Below are positions 6,529 through 8,821 of a stretch of DNA of 8,821 nt, one piece after another. Within the stretch, counting starts at the first letter, position 1. Every line of letters begins with the position of its first letter. A program made the translations under genes and the position numbers. The stretch is from Candidatus Zhuqueibacterota bacterium 4484_219. GTDB lineage: Bacteria > Zhuqueibacterota > JdFR-76 > 4484-219. The stretch is from assembly GCA_002085035.1 (NCBI GenBank), contig MZGM01000036.1, positions 1 to 8,821 on the forward strand, in the 5' to 3' direction. The notes under the pieces are model-generated. The model had not been told where the DNA came from and searched no databases. It worked only from the letters and a program-made list of their open reading frames with translations.

Positions 6529-7974
6529 ATGATAAGCAAAATTTGGCCGAAAGTCTTAATTCTGATCGTAGCTGTCACTACACTTGGTGCAGGAAGAGTT
6601 AAGGTTCGCGTCTGGGATCATCACATTCACGACAAGCCTTATCGAATCAAGATGTTCAAAAAATTTAATCGAGAGCATCCTGATGTGAAGATTGAGTATA
6701 CTTCCTTGGGTAGTGGAATGATGGTGCAAATGTTGAATTTGGCCTTTAAAACTGGCGACCCACCAGAAGTTTTTAAACCTCAAGGTGAACTTACTTTGAT
6801 TAAACTTATGGATTTGGGTTGGATTGTACCATTGGACGATATTGCCCCGGACCCAGCTACTTTTAAGGCGTGGAAAGCAAGATTCCCTGCCGAATTGAAA
6901 CCTTTTGTAGAAGGTTTGAACATGTTCAATGGTAAAATCTACAGCTTTCCAGTCAGTGCCCCCCTCTATGGTAATCTTCTATTTTACAACAAAAAACTTT
7001 TTCGTGAGGCTGGTATTGTGGATGAAAATGGCGAACCTACTCCTCCAACCACCTGGTCTGAATTTCGAGAGTATGCCAAACGTATTACTCAGGCAGGAAA
7101 AGGTCGCTATTACGGTGTGGCACTTATGGCTAAGCAACCAGGAGCTGCATTTGACATGAGTTTACTTTCGACGTTGGCAAAAGCCAGCGGCTACTATCAT
7201 TCGAGTAGGTTTCCTAATAATCTCAAAACCGGCCGGTTCGACTATTCATCACCTATTTTGAGAAAGGCTATTCAATTATGGATCGATATCAAAAACGATG
7301 GTAGCATTTTACCCGGGTATGCCAGTATGGATGACGAAACAGCCAGGATAGCTTTTGCAATGAATCGGGCAGGGATGATTTTCGGTGGATTTTGGGTAGT
7401 TGCTGGGTTCTTGGCAATTAATCCTAACTGTGATTTTGATGTGGCCCTGCCGCCAGTAATGGATGGTGTCAAACGGGTTCATCCCTGGCGTGATATTGGG
7501 GGCGGGGGTAGTTATGTAGTCGCAAAACCTTGTAAACATCCTGATGCTGTTTGGAAAGTAATTGATTTTCTTAGCAGTTACGAGTTCCGGGAAGGATGGG
7601 TAAAATATGGAGGTGGTATTTCCTTTTATCCCCAAATTAATAAACCAGAGAATTTTCCCCATCCAACTTTAGCCAAGATAGCTCAATGGTCACAGAAGTA
7701 TTTAAGATTAGGTCCAATTATTCGTCCCGAAGCACGACGTGTTGCCGATTACATGGAACCAGTACATCCGGACATAGGAAATACCATTTTGGGTATCTTT
7801 CTGGGAAAGGTAGGTTTTGAGGCATTGGATGACCTTGAGAGAAGGATGAACGCTGCCTTTGATCGTGCCATGGAAAAAGCTCGAAAAGATGGACTCCACA
7901 TAACCCGTGAGGACTTTATCTTTCCTGATTTCGATATAACAAAAAATGAGGATTATGTGCCCCAAAAGAGGTGA
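6529..7974 (+). CDS. Extracellular sugar-binding protein of an ABC importer (family 1 type), non-lipidated
   Basis: This 481-residue solute-binding protein captures the substrate and delivers it to the two permeases encoded just upstream. The N-terminus is a Sec signal peptide: MISKIWPK, a hydrophobic core (about 9-19), then a likely cleavage site near GAG (20-22). There is no cysteine for lipid attachment. The mature part starts with a beta strand VKVRVWDHH and continues FNREHPDVKIEY and LNLAFKTGDPPEVF, matching the first lobe of MalE-like proteins. FYNKKLFREAGI (152-163) and TWSEF (175-179) are strong family markers. FGGFWVVAGF (285-294) and KHPDAVWKVIDFLSS (345-359 region) follow in the second lobe. 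At 481 residues it is somewhat longer than the usual 410-440, with a charged C-terminal extension. Unlike many sugar operons, the binding protein gene is last, after the permeases. The ligand cannot be deduced. Confidence 0.92.
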   Translation: MISKIWPKVLILIVAVTTLGAGRVKVRVWDHHIHDKPYRIKMFKKFNREHPDVKIEYTSLGSGMMVQMLNLAFKTGDPPEVFKPQGELTLIKLMDLGWIVPLDDIAPDPATFKAWKARFPAELKPFVEGLNMFNGKIYSFPVSAPLYGNLLFYNKKLFREAGIVDENGEPTPPTTWSEFREYAKRITQAGKGRYYGVALMAKQPGAAFDMSLLSTLAKASGYYHSSRFPNNLKTGRFDYSSPILRKAIQLWIDIKNDGSILPGYASMDDETARIAFAMNRAGMIFGGFWVVAGFLAINPNCDFDVALPPVMDGVKRVHPWRDIGGGGSYVVAKPCKHPDAVWKVIDFLSSYEFREGWVKYGGGISFYPQINKPENFPHPTLAKIAQWSQKYLRLGPIIRPEARRVADYMEPVHPDIGNTILGIFLGKVGFEALDDLERRMNAAFDRAMEKARKDGLHITREDFIFPDFDITKNEDYVPQKR

Positions 7975-7988
7975 AATTTGATCAAATT
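7975..7988. repeat. 14-base perfect palindrome directly after the binding protein stop codon
   Basis: AATTTGATCAAATT reads the same on both strands and begins on the base after the TGA stop (7972-7974). It has no loop and no following T-run close enough to look like a rho-independent terminator, so an operator-like protein site is more plausible than a terminator. It could also be chance in A/T-rich DNA. Confidence 0.4.
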
Positions 7989-8052
7989 CAGTTCAAGAAT
8001 TACCATTTTTGCTTTTGGCCATCAAACTATCGGCAATCGCTAAATCGGATTT

Positions 8053-8058
8053 GAGGAG
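8053..8058 (+). promoter_or_regulatory. murE: Ribosome binding site for murE with a GTG start
   Basis: GAGGAG ends four bases before the GTG at 8063. The spacing is short but usable, and the resulting N-terminus (MKLGTLMEG) matches the usual MurE beginning better than the in-frame ATG at 8081, which has no good ribosome site. Confidence 0.65.
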
Positions 8059-8062
8059 TAAA

Positions 8063-8821
8063 GTGAAACTGGGGACCTTAATGGAGGGCGTTGCTGTTTC
8101 TCTGGTCAGGGGGACACCAGAACTTGAGGTTTCCTCAATAGCCTATGATTCTCGCAAGGTGAAGCCAGGAGGGCTTTTTGTAGCAATTAAAGGCCGACAG
8201 TTCGATGGCCATCAATTTATTCCTCAGGCTTTATCTCGAGGTGCCAAAGCAATAGTAGTAGAAACTCAAACTTTAAATATCCCTTCTAATTTTGATGTTG
8301 CCATTCTAAGAACATTTGATAGTAGGCAAGCGCTCGCACAATTGGCTGCTCGCTTTTGGGGGAACCCTTCTGCTGGTCTAATCCTTATTGGTATTACCGG
8401 AACCAATGGCAAAACTACCACCGCCTATTTAGTGGAAAGCGTACTTCAAGAAGCTGGCTATGTTCCTGGAGTAATTGGCACAGTAAGCTATCGCTATCGT
8501 GGACAGGTTTTTCCAGCTCTTCAAACCACCCCCGAATCATTAGATTTACACTACCTCTTGCGACAGATGCTCGATGTGGGTGTTGATTGTGCGATTTTAG
8601 AGGTCTCTTCCCATGCCATTGCTCTCAAGCGTATTGCAGAATGCCGATTCAAAATAGGTGTTTTTACTAGCTTTTCTCAGGACCATTTGGATTTCCATGG
8701 TACTATGGAAGAGTATTGGCAGATGAAAGAGAAATTCTTTCGCGATTACATCTGGCCAGTTGATTCAAGCATATCTGTAGTGAATGGAGATGAACTTAAG
8801 GGAAAAGAATTGGTGCAAAAG
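8063..8821 (+). CDS. murE: UDP-N-acetylmuramoyl-tripeptide synthetase MurE (N-terminal part, runs off the window)
   Basis: MurE is the cytoplasmic ligase that adds the third stem-peptide residue (meso-diaminopimelate or lysine) to UDP-MurNAc-L-Ala-D-Glu using ATP. The 253 codons present cover the N-terminal UDP-binding domain and most of the ATPase domain. Visible hallmarks are AYDSRKVKPGGLFVAIKG (27-44), the ATP loop GITGTNGKTTTAYL (110-123), TTPES (155-159), LEVSSHA (179-185) and FTSFSQDHLDFHGTMEEY (201-218). Lys222 is placed as the carbamylated lysine of the family. The C-terminal domain, including the DNPR-type motif that separates diaminopimelate from lysine enzymes, is outside the window, so the third amino acid cannot be called. 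FTSF replaces the more common FTNL, a mild variation. The gene starts with GTG, 88 bases after the binding protein stop and in the same direction, with no clear terminator between. The usual preceding cell-division genes are absent. Confidence 0.95.
   Translation, partial: MKLGTLMEGVAVSLVRGTPELEVSSIAYDSRKVKPGGLFVAIKGRQFDGHQFIPQALSRGAKAIVVETQTLNIPSNFDVAILRTFDSRQALAQLAARFWGNPSAGLILIGITGTNGKTTTAYLVESVLQEAGYVPGVIGTVSYRYRGQVFPALQTTPESLDLHYLLRQMLDVGVDCAILEVSSHAIALKRIAECRFKIGVFTSFSQDHLDFHGTMEEYWQMKEKFFRDYIWPVDSSISVVNGDELKGKELVQK

Noticed and set aside
7309..7662. 117-codon open frame on the - strand inside the binding protein gene
   Set aside because: It is antisense to a well-supported gene and has no ribosome site or family features. 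The same applies to the other minus-strand frames in the window.
8356..8586. 76-codon + strand frame inside murE
   Set aside because: It is out of frame with the strongly supported MurE reading frame, which carries the ATP loop and other family motifs over the same bases.

Overview
The window carries nine genes, all on the + strand, one after another. It looks like bacterial chromosome with moderate, slightly A/T-leaning base composition. Strong AGGAGG-type ribosome sites precede most genes. The solute-binding protein has a Sec signal peptide but no lipobox cysteine, which fits a soluble periplasmic protein and hence a two-membraned bacterium. The phylum cannot be fixed from sequence alone.

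Region 1 (1-1463) is the end of an export-type ABC transporter unit. It holds the tail of an unidentified upstream gene, a very short FtsX/MacB-type permease (74-730) that lacks the large extracytoplasmic domain, and a LolD/MacB-class ATPase (732-1463). These genes are packed tightly: TAATG overlaps the first stop, and the ATPase ribosome site lies inside the end of the permease gene.

Region 2 (1509-7974) is a carbohydrate uptake and processing cluster. The order is a TIM-barrel sugar isomerase/epimerase, a Gfo/Idh/MocA NAD(P)-dependent sugar dehydrogenase, a second unrelated-looking TIM-barrel isomerase, two MalF/MalG-type permeases, and a sugar-binding protein. The likely scheme is as follows. 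The binding protein captures a sugar, polyol or glycoside, the two permeases import it with an ATPase encoded elsewhere, and the dehydrogenase and two isomerases oxidise and rearrange it. No kinase, glycosidase, aldolase, regulator or importer ATPase is present, so the substrate is not identified. The combination resembles inositol and 3-keto-sugar pathways, but that is inference.

Region 3 (8063-end) is the first 253 codons of murE, the peptidoglycan precursor ligase, running off the window. The genes usually found before murE in cell-wall clusters are absent.

No gap between genes exceeds 88 bases. I see no convincing rho-independent terminator, tRNA, rRNA, CRISPR array, insertion sequence or prophage. 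Two small patterns in the gaps, an 11-base direct repeat and a 14-base palindrome, are reported as possible regulatory sites.
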